DNA of 39,669 bases, from assembly GCA_964345635.1 (NCBI GenBank), contig CAYFRM010000001.1, positions 1 to 39,669 of the forward strand, read 5' to 3'. This DNA is from WVXT01 sp964345635. GTDB taxonomy: Bacteria > UBA6262 > WVXT01. A program made the translations under genes and the position numbers. The notes under the pieces were generated by a model. That model saw only the letters and a list, made by a program, of their open reading frames with translations. It searched no databases and was not told the origin of the DNA. Shown here piece by piece: positions 16,007 to 23,988 of the stretch (the first letter of the stretch is position 1; every line of letters starts with the position of its first letter).

Positions 16007-18996
16007 ATTATTTTATTGTCGCAAAGGAAATAGAAGTCGCAATTCCAGCAGTTCCTGGGCTTTTGGGGATAGTATCCCTGGAGAATCTCCTTTGCCTTTT
16101 CCTTGAGATGCTTAAGCGCTCCCTCAAGAGAATCTTTAGCGGATAATGCCGTTCCAGCAGCAGAGTAGCGCTTACCCACTTCCACCGTTGCTTTGATATT
16201 TGCCTCAGGCTTCTCTAACTGTTTACGCAACCAGTATATGGAAAGCCTTTCTACGGGTCGGTTCAGGCCTTCCCTGGCACCAAAAAAATAGATGGGTAAC
16301 TGGAAACTTTCTCCTTCGTTCATCTTGCGACAGAGGCGAAACTCCATAAACGAACCCTTGCCACTCTTATAATCGATAACTTCCTCAACTTTTTCCTCAA
16401 GCCTATCCAGGCGATCTATTCTTCCAGAAAAAGTGAACCCGTCTTTCTGCCAGGTGAATTCTTTCTCCACCCCCGCAATGGAAAAACTCTCTCTTTCCCT
16501 CTCCTTCTCCAGATACCTGAGAAGAATCTTTTCGGCCAATCTCTGGTAGACGTCCTTCTCAAACAGGGTGGAAAAACTCCCTCCCTCCCGGGAGAAAACT
16601 TTTCTAATCTCCTTCTGCATATCTATTTTTGCCCGGGAAGAACGGAGAGCATCTCTACTTTTGTACTTTTCATGAAAGAACGCAAGAATACCGTGGAGAA
16701 GCCTGCCAAAAATTAGCGCGGGTCTTGGCTTGATCCAGATTTTCAGGAGGAAAGAGAAGAAGAACTTTGCCGGACATTCGCTGTACGACTCAAGTTTATA
16801 GCCAGAAAACGAATAATCGGGAGAAATCTTTACTTTATCCCAGAGACTTTCCTGGTTGAACTCTCCTTTGATTCTCATTATCTCATCATATTTCTCTCTA
16901 TCGATTTTTTCCAGAAGCCCCTCTAAATCCTTATTTCCCGTTGTAAGCCAAAAGTTAACCAGGTCCTCGCGGGTCAAAATTTCATCCTTTTCTTCAGGGC
17001 CGAGAACCGATGGCTTATCGAGAAATTCTATCCCTCTCTCCTTACATTTCTCCCGGAGTTCGTCTTCCTTTTCTGCTTCCGTAAATTTCAGAACCAGAGA
17101 AGATATATGAGAATCGCGATCCGTCTCATAGGTTCCCCCATAAGTTAAGTACAGTTTTTCCTTCGCTCTACTTATAGCCAGATTGAAGATTCTCTCCTCT
17201 TCATTCAGGTGTTCGGAAAGTTCGGGAAGGGGTTTCAGTCCCAATCTCCTCTTCTCCCGAAGATTTAAAAGGGAGGATTCGGACAGATCCCGGGGGAACT
17301 TTCCTTCCACGAGGCCGGTTACGAAGACTATGGGAAAGAAATTTCCGCTTGCCCTTTGCACAGTCATAATCTGGACGCTATCCTCCCGGGGAATAAATGT
17401 AATCGCTTCCTCCCGGCCGTAGGAAGTAAGCATCTCGTCCAGATAACTCATAAAATCGAAAAAAGATAGATTGTTTTCAATCTTCTGGAACTTCTTCACC
17501 ACTTCCAGAAAATAACTCAAGTTCTGGGCCAGTCTCTTATTCCTCGTCCCTGCATAAAGATAACCGAACCTCAAGAAAACTCCATAAATAAGCCGTTCCA
17601 GAGATTCCTTTTTAGCCTCTCTCTCCATCTCTTTCAATGTTCCCAGAAATTCCCGAAGCGAGGCGATAGTATCGTCCTTTAAACCCCATCCCGGATAACT
17701 TGTGCTGGACCCAACCTCGGAAAAGTCTCGGGGTAATCTCTTCACCACCATTTTTATAACCGCCAGGAAAGGCAATCCTTTCCGCTCGCTATAGGTCACC
17801 AGCCTCTGAATATCCACGGGATCAAGGTTGAACTCAGGAGCTGAAAGAGCCCTCAAGAAATGGGTGTTCATCTCTTCTTCCTGCCCCCAGATACACTTCA
17901 AAATGGAGATAATCTGGACAATTTCCGGCTGCTTGAAAAAAGCTATGCCTCCCATTACCGTGTAGTCAATATCGTAAATTTTCAAGGCGTCTTCCAAATT
18001 TTTTATCTCTCGGGAGACGCCGCGGCAGAGAATAGCAATGTCGCGATAATGGCAACCCTGGCGAGTCAAACCGTAAATCTTGCGGGCAATGAACAGGGCC
18101 TCCTCGCTTCCATTGCCACATTTCACTAAAGTTGTCTTCGGGGAAGGTGTCACTAACTGGGAAAGCGAAATTACGTGTGGTTCAAACTCAGTTAAAAATT
18201 TCTCCTTCACCTCCCGGGGCAGGGCTCCACGAAAACGAAAGACGCTCTCTTGTTCATTGCCTGAAAAAAGTGCTTCTTCTTTCCCTGCGGCTAAAAGAGA
18301 GAAGAGCTCGTACTGATTCAAATCGACGTTCTGAAAATCATCGAGAAAAATATGGCTAAATCTTTCCCTGTAATTTTTGAGAACATCCCCATGACTTCTA
18401 AAAAGTTGAATCGTTTTCAACACCAGGTCTCTAAAGTCCAAGCGGTTCTCTTTATGCAGGTAATCCTGGTACCCTTTATAAATTCTTTTCAAATCCCTTA
18501 ATTTCACATTATCAGGCAGCATAACCCGGGGATTAAGTTTTAAAAGGTCGATGAAGTCAACCACCTCATCCAGGAAACCGGAAGTATGCTTGACGTTCCC
18601 ATAATAGCCGAGCTTCAAACTTTTGAGAATCTTACTCAACACCAGCCTTTCTTCTAATCCATCGAGGACCTGAAAGTTGGGATAGATGCCAGGAACCCTA
18701 TTATAATTTTGCCGCAGGACTCTCTTGCAGAACGCAGTGAAGCTATTGACCCAGAACTCTCCATATCCCGGCTCAAGATGCGGCCTCAAAGCCCCCACTA
18801 TCTCCTCCTGGTCGGTAAACACAAGTATCCTTTCCGGCGGAGCAATTCCCGAATATAAGAGATGTTCAATTCTTCTCTTCAAAACTTCGGTCTTGCCCGA
18901 TCCCGCTGGACCCAAAAGAAGAAGCGGCCTCCCTCGATGGGTAACCGCCTCTTTCTGTGTACTATTTAAATCCTTTAAAATATCCACCTTAAACAC
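16000..18996 (-). CDS. UvrD-like helicase / Fe-S PD-(D/E)XK nuclease, AddB/AdnA-type
   Basis: A 998-aa SF1 helicase fused to a RecB-family nuclease. Motor motifs include LNSTQKEAV, Walker A LGPAGSGKTEVL, motif II IFLDDFQNVD (Asp-Asp instead of the usual Asp-Glu), motif III NEQESVFRFRGA and motif VI LAISRAKEKLYL. The C-terminal nuclease shows FSGRIDRLDRL and VIDYKSGKG; SYSECPAKF with CWNCDFYFLC provides the four-Cys iron-sulfur staple known from AddB, Cas4 and AdnA. Start is a weakly supported GTG; another GTG lies three codons on. It ends in a GTGA overlap with the next helicase-nuclease, as expected for a heterodimer. The altered motif II may mean a weaker motor. Role in double-strand break end resection is inferred from families. 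Confidence 0.88.
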   Translation of the reverse strand: MFKVDILKDLNSTQKEAVTHRGRPLLLLGPAGSGKTEVLKRRIEHLLYSGIAPPERILVFTDQEEIVGALRPHLEPGYGEFWVNSFTAFCKRVLRQNYNRVPGIYPNFQVLDGLEERLVLSKILKSLKLGYYGNVKHTSGFLDEVVDFIDLLKLNPRVMLPDNVKLRDLKRIYKGYQDYLHKENRLDFRDLVLKTIQLFRSHGDVLKNYRERFSHIFLDDFQNVDLNQYELFSLLAAGKEEALFSGNEQESVFRFRGALPREVKEKFLTEFEPHVISLSQLVTPSPKTTLVKCGNGSEEALFIARKIYGLTRQGCHYRDIAILCRGVSREIKNLEDALKIYDIDYTVMGGIAFFKQPEIVQIISILKCIWGQEEEMNTHFLRALSAPEFNLDPVDIQRLVTYSERKGLPFLAVIKMVVKRLPRDFSEVGSSTSYPGWGLKDDTIASLREFLGTLKEMEREAKKESLERLIYGVFLRFGYLYAGTRNKRLAQNLSYFLEVVKKFQKIENNLSFFDFMSYLDEMLTSYGREEAITFIPREDSVQIMTVQRASGNFFPIVFVTGLVEGKFPRDLSESSLLNLREKRRLGLKPLPELSEHLNEEERIFNLAISRAKEKLYLTYGGTYETDRDSHISSLVLKFTEAEKEDELREKCKERGIEFLDKPSVLGPEEKDEILTREDLVNFWLTTGNKDLEGLLEKIDREKYDEIMRIKGEFNQESLWDKVKISPDYSFSGYKLESYSECPAKFFFSFLLKIWIKPRPALIFGRLLHGILAFFHEKYKSRDALRSSRAKIDMQKEIRKVFSREGGSFSTLFEKDVYQRLAEKILLRYLEKERERESFSIAGVEKEFTWQKDGFTFSGRIDRLDRLEEKVEEVIDYKSGKGSFMEFRLCRKMNEGESFQLPIYFFGAREGLNRPVERLSIYWLRKQLEKPEANIKATVEVGKRYSAAGTALSAKDSLEGALKHLKEKAKEILQGYYPQKPRNCWNCDFYFLCDNKIIK

Positions 18997-19020
18997 CCAA
19001 TTGAAAAATAGGGCCGAAAA

Positions 19021-19077
19021 ATAGGGTCAGAGTGATTTTTCTCGCCCTCTTCTTGAAAATTGACTCTCACCTTTATT
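19021..19077. repeat. GGGTCAGAGT-type inverted repeat
   Basis: GGGTCAGAGTGATTTTTC (from 19024) is mirrored by GAAAATTGACTCTCACC (ending about 19070), an imperfect hairpin. It is a member of the same GGGG(A/T)CA family as the copy inside the tsaE start and lies in the gap between transaldolase and the helicase-nuclease gene. Confidence 0.65.
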
Positions 19078-19096
19078 TGAAACCTTTTTTGAGTAA

Positions 19097-19118
19097 TTAA
19101 GTATTGTGTCCCCATAAT
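19097..19118. repeat. 22-bp GGGGACA repeat inside the transaldolase 3' end
   Basis: Identical to both arms of the inverted repeat at 6003-6110. It encodes the transaldolase stop codon and last six residues. Confidence 0.9.
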
Positions 19119-20224
19119 TCTAAAGTGGCGAGGAGATTCCGAAAGGACTTTTCGAATGCATCTACTCCATTTTTCTGAAGGGTCTCGCAGACCTCGTCTA
19201 AATCGATCCCCGCTTTCCCTAGCCGGGAAAGAACTCCTTTAACCTCACCCGGGTTCCCTTCCAAGGATAGCCCCGGGTTTCCGTGGTCCCTGAAGGCATC
19301 GAGCGTCACCTGAGGAATAGTATTTATCGTATCGGGACCAATCAACTCCGCCACGTACTTCACGTCACTATAAGCAGGGTTCTTGGTGGAGGTGCTTGCC
19401 CAGAGAGGCCTTTGCACTCTGGCGCCTCTTTTTTCCAGGTCTTTGAATTTTTGTTCAGAGAAAATATCCTTAAACTTTTGATAAACCTTCTTGGAATTGG
19501 CGACTGCTGCTTTTCCTAAAAGCCCCTGTAAATCTCTCTTCCTTTCGGGGTCTTTCTCCGTTTCTATCAGTGAAGAAATCTTTTTATCCACCAGAGTATC
19601 TATCCTGCTCACAAATAGACTGGCCACCGAAGCCACTCTCTCTAAATCTCCTCCCTCCCGGGAAAATCCTTCCAGTCCCTTAATATATGCCCGGGCGACG
19701 CTTTCGTAATGGGATAACGAGAAAATAAGAGTAGCATTTACATTAATGCCTTTCGATATCAGACGCTCTATTGCCACAGCCCCTTCTTTTGTCGCCGGGA
19801 CTTTTATCATAATGTTTTCTCTTCCTATTCTCATAAACAATTTTTGCGCCTCATCGACGGTCCGGTCAAAATCGTACGCATATTTGGGAGGAACTTCAAT
19901 ACTCACGTATCCGTCTTTTCTTTCTGTTTCCTTATATGTTTTATGAAGAATATCTGCCGCCAGAGTAACATCCTTTATTGTTAAACTCTCATATACTTCT
20001 TCGGCAGTCTTATTTTTTTGAACCAACTCTTCGATTTCAGAGTCGTACTCCTTACTCCAGGTAATTGCTTTTTCAAATATCGTGGGGTTGGATGTAACTC
20101 CGCATATACCATCTTCCTCTACCATCTTTTCCAGCTTTCCCGAGGTGAGAATTGACCTCTCAATGTTATCATACCAGATAGACTGTCCAAAATTCTTGAT
20201 CTGATAAACCGGATTCTTTTCCAT
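19097..20224 (-). CDS. tal: Transaldolase
   Basis: A 375-aa transaldolase of the long (~370 aa) bacterial type. GVTSNPTIFEKAI is the conserved N-terminal motif; ENIMIKVPATKEG carries the Schiff-base Lys at residue 141; GINVNATLIFSLSHYE and QRPLWASTSTKNPAY are further family motifs. It moves a dihydroxyacetone unit between sedoheptulose-7-phosphate and glyceraldehyde-3-phosphate in the cytosolic pentose phosphate pathway. AAAGGAAG precedes the ATG. The last residues (LWGHNT) and the stop codon are encoded by a copy of the 22-bp GGGGACA repeat, so the natural C-terminus has been replaced or extended. It follows the EndoQ gene by 22 bp. Confidence 0.93.
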   Translation of the reverse strand: MEKNPVYQIKNFGQSIWYDNIERSILTSGKLEKMVEEDGICGVTSNPTIFEKAITWSKEYDSEIEELVQKNKTAEEVYESLTIKDVTLAADILHKTYKETERKDGYVSIEVPPKYAYDFDRTVDEAQKLFMRIGRENIMIKVPATKEGAVAIERLISKGINVNATLIFSLSHYESVARAYIKGLEGFSREGGDLERVASVASLFVSRIDTLVDKKISSLIETEKDPERKRDLQGLLGKAAVANSKKVYQKFKDIFSEQKFKDLEKRGARVQRPLWASTSTKNPAYSDVKYVAELIGPDTINTIPQVTLDAFRDHGNPGLSLEGNPGEVKGVLSRLGKAGIDLDEVCETLQKNGVDAFEKSFRNLLATLELWGHNT

Positions 20225-20246
20225 TCTATCTTCCTTTCTAAAAGAT

Positions 20247-21473
20247 TCACAACAGGCTCATCTGCTCCGGCCCCATTCCTTTTTCCTCTTCAAATATCTT
20301 TACTTTTCCGTAGACCCCGTCGTATCCCGGAGAAACCGTCACTTTCCTTTCCCTTACCCGGGCGATACCTTCGGCAATTTTGGGATGAATTTTATAAAGT
20401 TCAGCAAAGGAGACTTCCAACATAATTTTGAATTCACTGCCAAATTTTTCCACCAGGTAATGGTATAATTTATCCACTTCCGTTGATTTGGAAGTTTTTC
20501 CCATTGCATCGCCGATTACTTCCTTCAAAGGAACCAGACTCTTAAAAGGAATTGCGCCCTGGGGGTGGAAACCGACCTCTCTGTCGGCAAGTTCATACAC
20601 GCGATGCATAACTCCTATGGTCAGAGGCTTACCACAACCGGGACATATATTATTATGACTTTTTGTCTCCTTGGGAGAAAAACATACGTTACAATTCCTG
20701 TGCCCGTCATAGTGGTATTTCCCTTCCTGGGGAAAGAACTCTATAGTTCCCAGGAATTTACCATTATCCTTATTCTTGATTGCAGAAACTATCTCCTTAT
20801 AGTCAATTTTACAATTAAACATGTTGGCTTCCCTGCCCAGATTGGCCGGAGAATGGGCATCACTATTAGAAATCAAGGTGAACCTGTCCAGGTGGGAGAG
20901 AGCCCAGTTCATTTCCGGGTCGCTGGACAATCCTGTCTCCAGAGCATATATCTGGGACGTCAATTCCCCAAAACATTCCTCTATATCGTCAAACCCGGAA
21001 TTTGCTCCAAAGAGAGAAAACCAGGGCGTCCAGATATGTGCCGGCACGACAAAACATTCACTGGAGGCTTCCAATACTATCTTCGCTAACTCCTTTGCCG
21101 AAAGTCCCAGGATAGGTCTTCCGTCAGAATGCAAATTGCCGATTCTTGAGAGTTCCCTGTTCACCTTGTGGACTATGTCAAAACTGGGAGCAAAAATAAG
21201 AATATGAATTTTTCTCACTTTTCCACCCTGGGAATAGATACAACTTATCTCCCCGGTGAGAAAGAAATGGACTCCCCCGTATTCATAAACACCATAGCTC
21301 ACCGGCTTGAGATATTCTTCCAGTTCATCCAGCCAGTGCGGATGAGTAAAGTCGCCTGTTCCTAAAATATCGATCCCTTTAACCTTTGCATACTGGCTTA
21401 TCTCCCGTACGTTCATCTCCCCCGAGGTAGCTCTTGAATATCGGGAATGAATATGAAAATCAGCGATTAACAT
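20247..21473 (-). CDS. Endonuclease Q-like DNA repair nuclease (PHP domain)
   Basis: A 408-aa protein matching endonuclease Q, an enzyme first known in Thermococcales that nicks DNA 5' of hypoxanthine, uracil, xanthine and abasic sites. The PHP metal site is visible: ADFHIHSRYS (His7, His9), GTGDFTHPHW, LTGEISCIY, KIHILIFAP, VPAHIWTPWFSLFG and SNSDAHSP. A zinc ribbon follows (CNVCFSPKETKSHNNICPGC), then the C-terminal domain with HRVYELADRE and IPFKSLVPLKEVI, all typical of EndoQ and absent from other PHP proteins. The ATG has AGGAAG upstream, and the gene overlaps the 3' end of the VanZ-like gene by 14 bp. Length fits EndoQ (about 390-425 aa). These proteins are often annotated wrongly as helicases. 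Confidence 0.88.
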   Translation of the reverse strand: MLIADFHIHSRYSRATSGEMNVREISQYAKVKGIDILGTGDFTHPHWLDELEEYLKPVSYGVYEYGGVHFFLTGEISCIYSQGGKVRKIHILIFAPSFDIVHKVNRELSRIGNLHSDGRPILGLSAKELAKIVLEASSECFVVPAHIWTPWFSLFGANSGFDDIEECFGELTSQIYALETGLSSDPEMNWALSHLDRFTLISNSDAHSPANLGREANMFNCKIDYKEIVSAIKNKDNGKFLGTIEFFPQEGKYHYDGHRNCNVCFSPKETKSHNNICPGCGKPLTIGVMHRVYELADREVGFHPQGAIPFKSLVPLKEVIGDAMGKTSKSTEVDKLYHYLVEKFGSEFKIMLEVSFAELYKIHPKIAEGIARVRERKVTVSPGYDGVYGKVKIFEEEKGMGPEQMSLL

Positions 21474-21843
21474 TTTTCTTCCTGACCATCAAAAAATAGA
21501 GCATCAACCCTATCCCCAATGCGTCTATCAGAACATCGAACACAGAACCGTTTCTGGTGGGAACAAAACTCTGATGGATTTCGTCGTATATTGCATAAAG
21601 CAGGGAAAGCGCCCCGGACCACGTATAAGTCTTTGTAAGGTTAATCTTAACCGAGTGGAAAATCGCTCTCCACACAAGAAAGGCGAGTATTCCGTATTCA
21701 GTAATATGGGCAATTTTCCTGAGGACTATATCCCAGGTTCCCCAGGGTGTTGCCAGACTAGGAAGGCTGGAGAGGTAGAAAATGGTAGCACACCACAACC
21801 CCACCGGTAGCCATAACTTCAAGAATAGAAACATTTTCTTCAT
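21460..21843 (-). CDS. VanZ-like family membrane protein
   Basis: A 127-aa integral membrane protein with three to four helices. It carries the VanZ-like hallmarks IFYLSSLPS, DIVLRKIAHITEYGILAFLV and ALSLLYAIYDEIHQSFVPTRNGSVFDVLIDALG. The conserved Lys-His and Asp-Glu-x-His-Q residues are present. VanZ relatives affect teicoplanin tolerance in Gram-positives, but the general function is unknown. It overlaps the start of the EndoQ gene by 14 bp and is probably co-transcribed with it. An alternative ATG is three codons downstream. Confidence 0.85.
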   Translation of the reverse strand: MKKMFLFLKLWLPVGLWCATIFYLSSLPSLATPWGTWDIVLRKIAHITEYGILAFLVWRAIFHSVKINLTKTYTWSGALSLLYAIYDEIHQSFVPTRNGSVFDVLIDALGIGLMLYFLMVRKKNVNR

Positions 21844-21872
21844 CTCTCTTCGCCTTGAACATCAATCGTCAC

Positions 21873-22067
21873 TCACTTGTAGCATTCAAGAAATCTTTCC
21901 AGAGACCTGTCGTAAGTCCTCTCTACATTGGAAGGAAAAAAACATGCCGGCAGTTCTTTTGACCTCCAGTGGTACGCTATGCACTCGCAACAAATCCCTT
22001 TTCTTGAGCACGGCTCATAAGTACAATTACAATTCTTCCGATTCTTGCTTTCGTTACACTCCCTCAT
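21873..22067 (-). CDS. Small cysteine-rich DUF6485 protein
   Basis: A 64-aa cytosolic protein with nine Cys residues, including NCNCTYEPCSRKGICCECIAY and PACFFP, then ERTYDRSLERFLECY. This pattern matches DUF6485, a small probable metal-binding family of unknown function. The start is set by a GGAGAG site 5 nt before the ATG; the longer frame lacks a site. It lies 29 bp upstream of the VanZ-like gene. The Cys spacing suggests zinc or iron-sulfur binding (inference). Confidence 0.82.
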   Translation of the reverse strand: MRECNESKNRKNCNCTYEPCSRKGICCECIAYHWRSKELPACFFPSNVERTYDRSLERFLECYK

Positions 22068-22111
22068 TATCTCTCCTTCACCAATTTCAATATTTAATGT
22101 GGAAATCGTTC

Positions 22112-22138
22112 GGGCGACCACAGAGTGTCGCCCCTACA
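22112..22138. repeat. GGGCGGCCACGGAGTG-type REP palindrome, copy 1
   Basis: GGGCGACCACAGAGTGTCGCCC forms a hairpin (GGGCGAC / GTCGCCC) followed by CCTACA. It lies between the DUF6485 and DUF3467 genes and is a divergent member of the family at 22563, 32029 and 33704. Confidence 0.8.
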
Positions 22139-22149
22139 CTAATTGCTTT

Positions 22150-22443
22150 TTAGAAGCCGATTCTTTTAGACGGTTCACCCGCCGCTTTTATCGCTCCAAA
22201 CTTTTCTTCATACTTTTTGATATTCTCCTGCAGGGCCAGGAGGAGTCTCTTGGTATGGCCAGGACTGGAAATTACTCTCGCCCTCACTTTCGCTTTCGGC
22301 TCCTGGGGCTGAACGTAAATGAAATCGATTGTAAACTCAGTCTCGCTATGCCTTATAAAAGCCAGATTGGCATATGCCCCTTGAGCCATAGCGTCGTCCA
22401 ATTCGATTCGAATTTGCACCTGTTTTTCCTGCTGTTCAGGCAT
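22150..22443 (-). CDS. DUF3467 domain protein
   Basis: A 97-aa cytosolic protein of the DUF3467 family: AYANLAFIRHSETEFTIDFI, KAKVRARVISSPGHTKRLLLAL and ENIKKYEEKFG. Function is unknown. A strong AAGGAGG site 8 nt before the ATG sets the start; the open frame extends another 26 codons upstream but with no ribosome site and no family match. It stands between two REP-like repeats with no tightly coupled neighbour. Confidence 0.88.
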   Translation of the reverse strand: MPEQQEKQVQIRIELDDAMAQGAYANLAFIRHSETEFTIDFIYVQPQEPKAKVRARVISSPGHTKRLLLALQENIKKYEEKFGAIKAAGEPSKRIGF

Positions 22444-22562
22444 AACTTTAACCTCCTTGACTTGTCCTCCCCACTTGGTATAAACGTGGCGACCTTTCTG
22501 ATATTTCTTCGGCTCAGTCATCCTGTAATGCTACGCGAAGCTCCCGCCTCGCCCCTCCTTTT

Positions 22563-22616
22563 GGGTGGCCACGGAGTGCCGCCCCTACAATGCAGAGCTG
22601 CCGTTCTCGAGCTACG
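22563..22616. repeat. Composite REP: GGGTGGCCACGGAGTG palindrome plus GCAGAGC unit
   Basis: GGGTGGCCACGGAGTGCCGCCC (hairpin) with CCTACA is followed by a degenerate TGCAGAGC...GAGCTAC unit. The same two-part order is found at 33704-33756. It fills much of the gap upstream of the DUF3467 gene. Confidence 0.8.
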
Positions 22617-22628
22617 ACTTTGAAAAAA

Positions 22629-22997
22629 TTAATATTTATAACCTTTATCAAAAGCTTCCTTGAAATCGTACCCGTGCCTGAAATCTTCAATACTATCTTT
22701 TTCTGTCTTACTCATAAGTCCGGCATCCACCATATTAAAAACTATATTGCCGAAATCTTCCGTCCTTGTCACTCCCCAATTCTCAAAGACCGTGCGCGCC
22801 ATCAGCCCGAAACATTCCAGGCCATATTCCTTAATGCCTTCCAGCAGTTTCTGTCCGCTAACGTGCCGCGGCTTATGGAACTTACGCTGCGTGTAATTCA
22901 AAGCTCCCATAACGAAATCGTAAGCCTCCACTTTATAGCGGGGGTCGTTGGCCACAATCTCTTCCACGACCTGCAAGAAATCCGTCTTATTTTTCAT
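22629..22997 (-). CDS. Minf_1886 family protein (Verrucomicrobia/Planctomycetes-type)
   Basis: A 122-aa protein resembling the TIGR04138 / Minf_1886 family: YDFVMGALNYTQRKF, HVSGQKLLEGIKEYGLECFG, ARTVFENWGVTRTEDFGNIVFNMV and DSIEDFRHGYDF. Function is unknown; the family is reported mainly in the PVC superphylum and is the main taxonomic hint of the window. AGGAAATA precedes the ATG. It begins 16 bp after the nuclease gene stop, so the two are probably co-transcribed. Confidence 0.82.
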   Translation of the reverse strand: MKNKTDFLQVVEEIVANDPRYKVEAYDFVMGALNYTQRKFHKPRHVSGQKLLEGIKEYGLECFGLMARTVFENWGVTRTEDFGNIVFNMVDAGLMSKTEKDSIEDFRHGYDFKEAFDKGYKY

Positions 22998-23013
22998 CTT
23001 TGATATTTCCTAC

Positions 23014-23925
23014 TTAAACTCCGTCCAGGCAAACCCTTTTGAAATTACAGGTCTTACAAAGTTCCCTGTTGAGCGTCCTGGCAAAATCATCCTGGGAAGC
23101 TATGTTCTGAACGGGGTCTACCAGTAATGCCTTCATTTCCTGGATGCTCTTTCTCATATATCCCTTGACCTCTTCTATGTCCCCGGCATTCAGCCTATTT
23201 GTAAAGCCTCTCTTATGGTGCAAATTATACTCAATCGTCTTGACTTTTTCCGAATCCACACTCCAGTGGTCAATGGCAAATAGAGTATAACAACCAAGTT
23301 GAACGTCGCTTCCCGCGCGTTCCGATTTACCCGTCTTCCAGTCTATTATGATGATACTGCCATTTATATCTCTGTAAGCAAAGTCCAATCTTACGTTGAT
23401 TTTGGTATCTTCGAAAAGGAAAGACTGAAACTCTTCTATGGGCAACCACAGCGAGAAGTCGATATTCTTAACGGCCTCAAAAATATCCGAACTGTAAAAA
23501 TTCTGAATGCATGTTTCTACGTGGTTCCACAGGTCTTTCCATTTTTCATCTTTCACTTCCACATCGTATTCGTGTTCAAACAAGGCACAGCTTTTAGGAT
23601 CTTGCCAGTACATTTTGTTCTTCGAGGATTCGAAATCGCGCCGCATCTCTTCCCTGGTCAAATCGATGAGGCGATTCATCAGTGGCACTCTGCCGGCCTT
23701 CGTCTCCTCCAGGACATTCTTGATAACCTCGTGAACTACTCCCCCGGCCCACATAAATCTGTTTTTCAGCTTCCCCAGAATATATATCTGCCTGACCTCG
23801 TCAGGAGCATCAAACTCCCAGCCACCCCAGTGTCCATAATAGCTGTAATAGTATCTCCTGCGGCATTCCTTGAAAATATCATTTCTCGAATTTGACCAGG
23901 AGAATTCGTTTTTTAATTTTCCCAT
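23014..23925 (-). CDS. Stand-alone Fe-S PD-(D/E)XK nuclease (RecB/Cas4-like)
   Basis: A 303-aa single-domain nuclease. SNSRNDIFKECRRRYYYSY is the N-terminal Cys motif; WAGGVVHEVIKNVLEE supplies the His of the RecB family; LDFAYRD and IIIIDWKTGKS give the catalytic Asp and Asp-x-Lys; QLGCYTLFA is the conserved Gln-Tyr motif. A C-terminal CKTCNFKRVC completes a four-Cys iron-sulfur set. There is no helicase part. It is followed by the Minf_1886 gene. It may act in DNA repair or phage defence; no CRISPR features are nearby, so Cas4 is unlikely. The ribosome site is weak, so the start is tentative. Confidence 0.87.
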   Translation of the reverse strand: MGKLKNEFSWSNSRNDIFKECRRRYYYSYYGHWGGWEFDAPDEVRQIYILGKLKNRFMWAGGVVHEVIKNVLEETKAGRVPLMNRLIDLTREEMRRDFESSKNKMYWQDPKSCALFEHEYDVEVKDEKWKDLWNHVETCIQNFYSSDIFEAVKNIDFSLWLPIEEFQSFLFEDTKINVRLDFAYRDINGSIIIIDWKTGKSERAGSDVQLGCYTLFAIDHWSVDSEKVKTIEYNLHHKRGFTNRLNAGDIEEVKGYMRKSIQEMKALLVDPVQNIASQDDFARTLNRELCKTCNFKRVCLDGV

Positions 23926-23971
23926 TTCTGTTCAGCCTCTTCTTACTGTTTTCCGCAGGCGCAACCTTCGG

Positions 23972-23988
23972 GTTGTGTCCCCATTAAA
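23972..23988. repeat. GGGGACACAA repeat at lemA stop codon
   Basis: On the minus strand TAATGGGGACACAAC begins with the stop codon of lemA. It is a truncated relative of the 22-bp repeat. Confidence 0.65.

Noticed and set aside
23014..23925. Cas4
   Set aside because: The nuclease fold and Cys set resemble Cas4, but the protein is longer and no cas1, cas2 or array is nearby.
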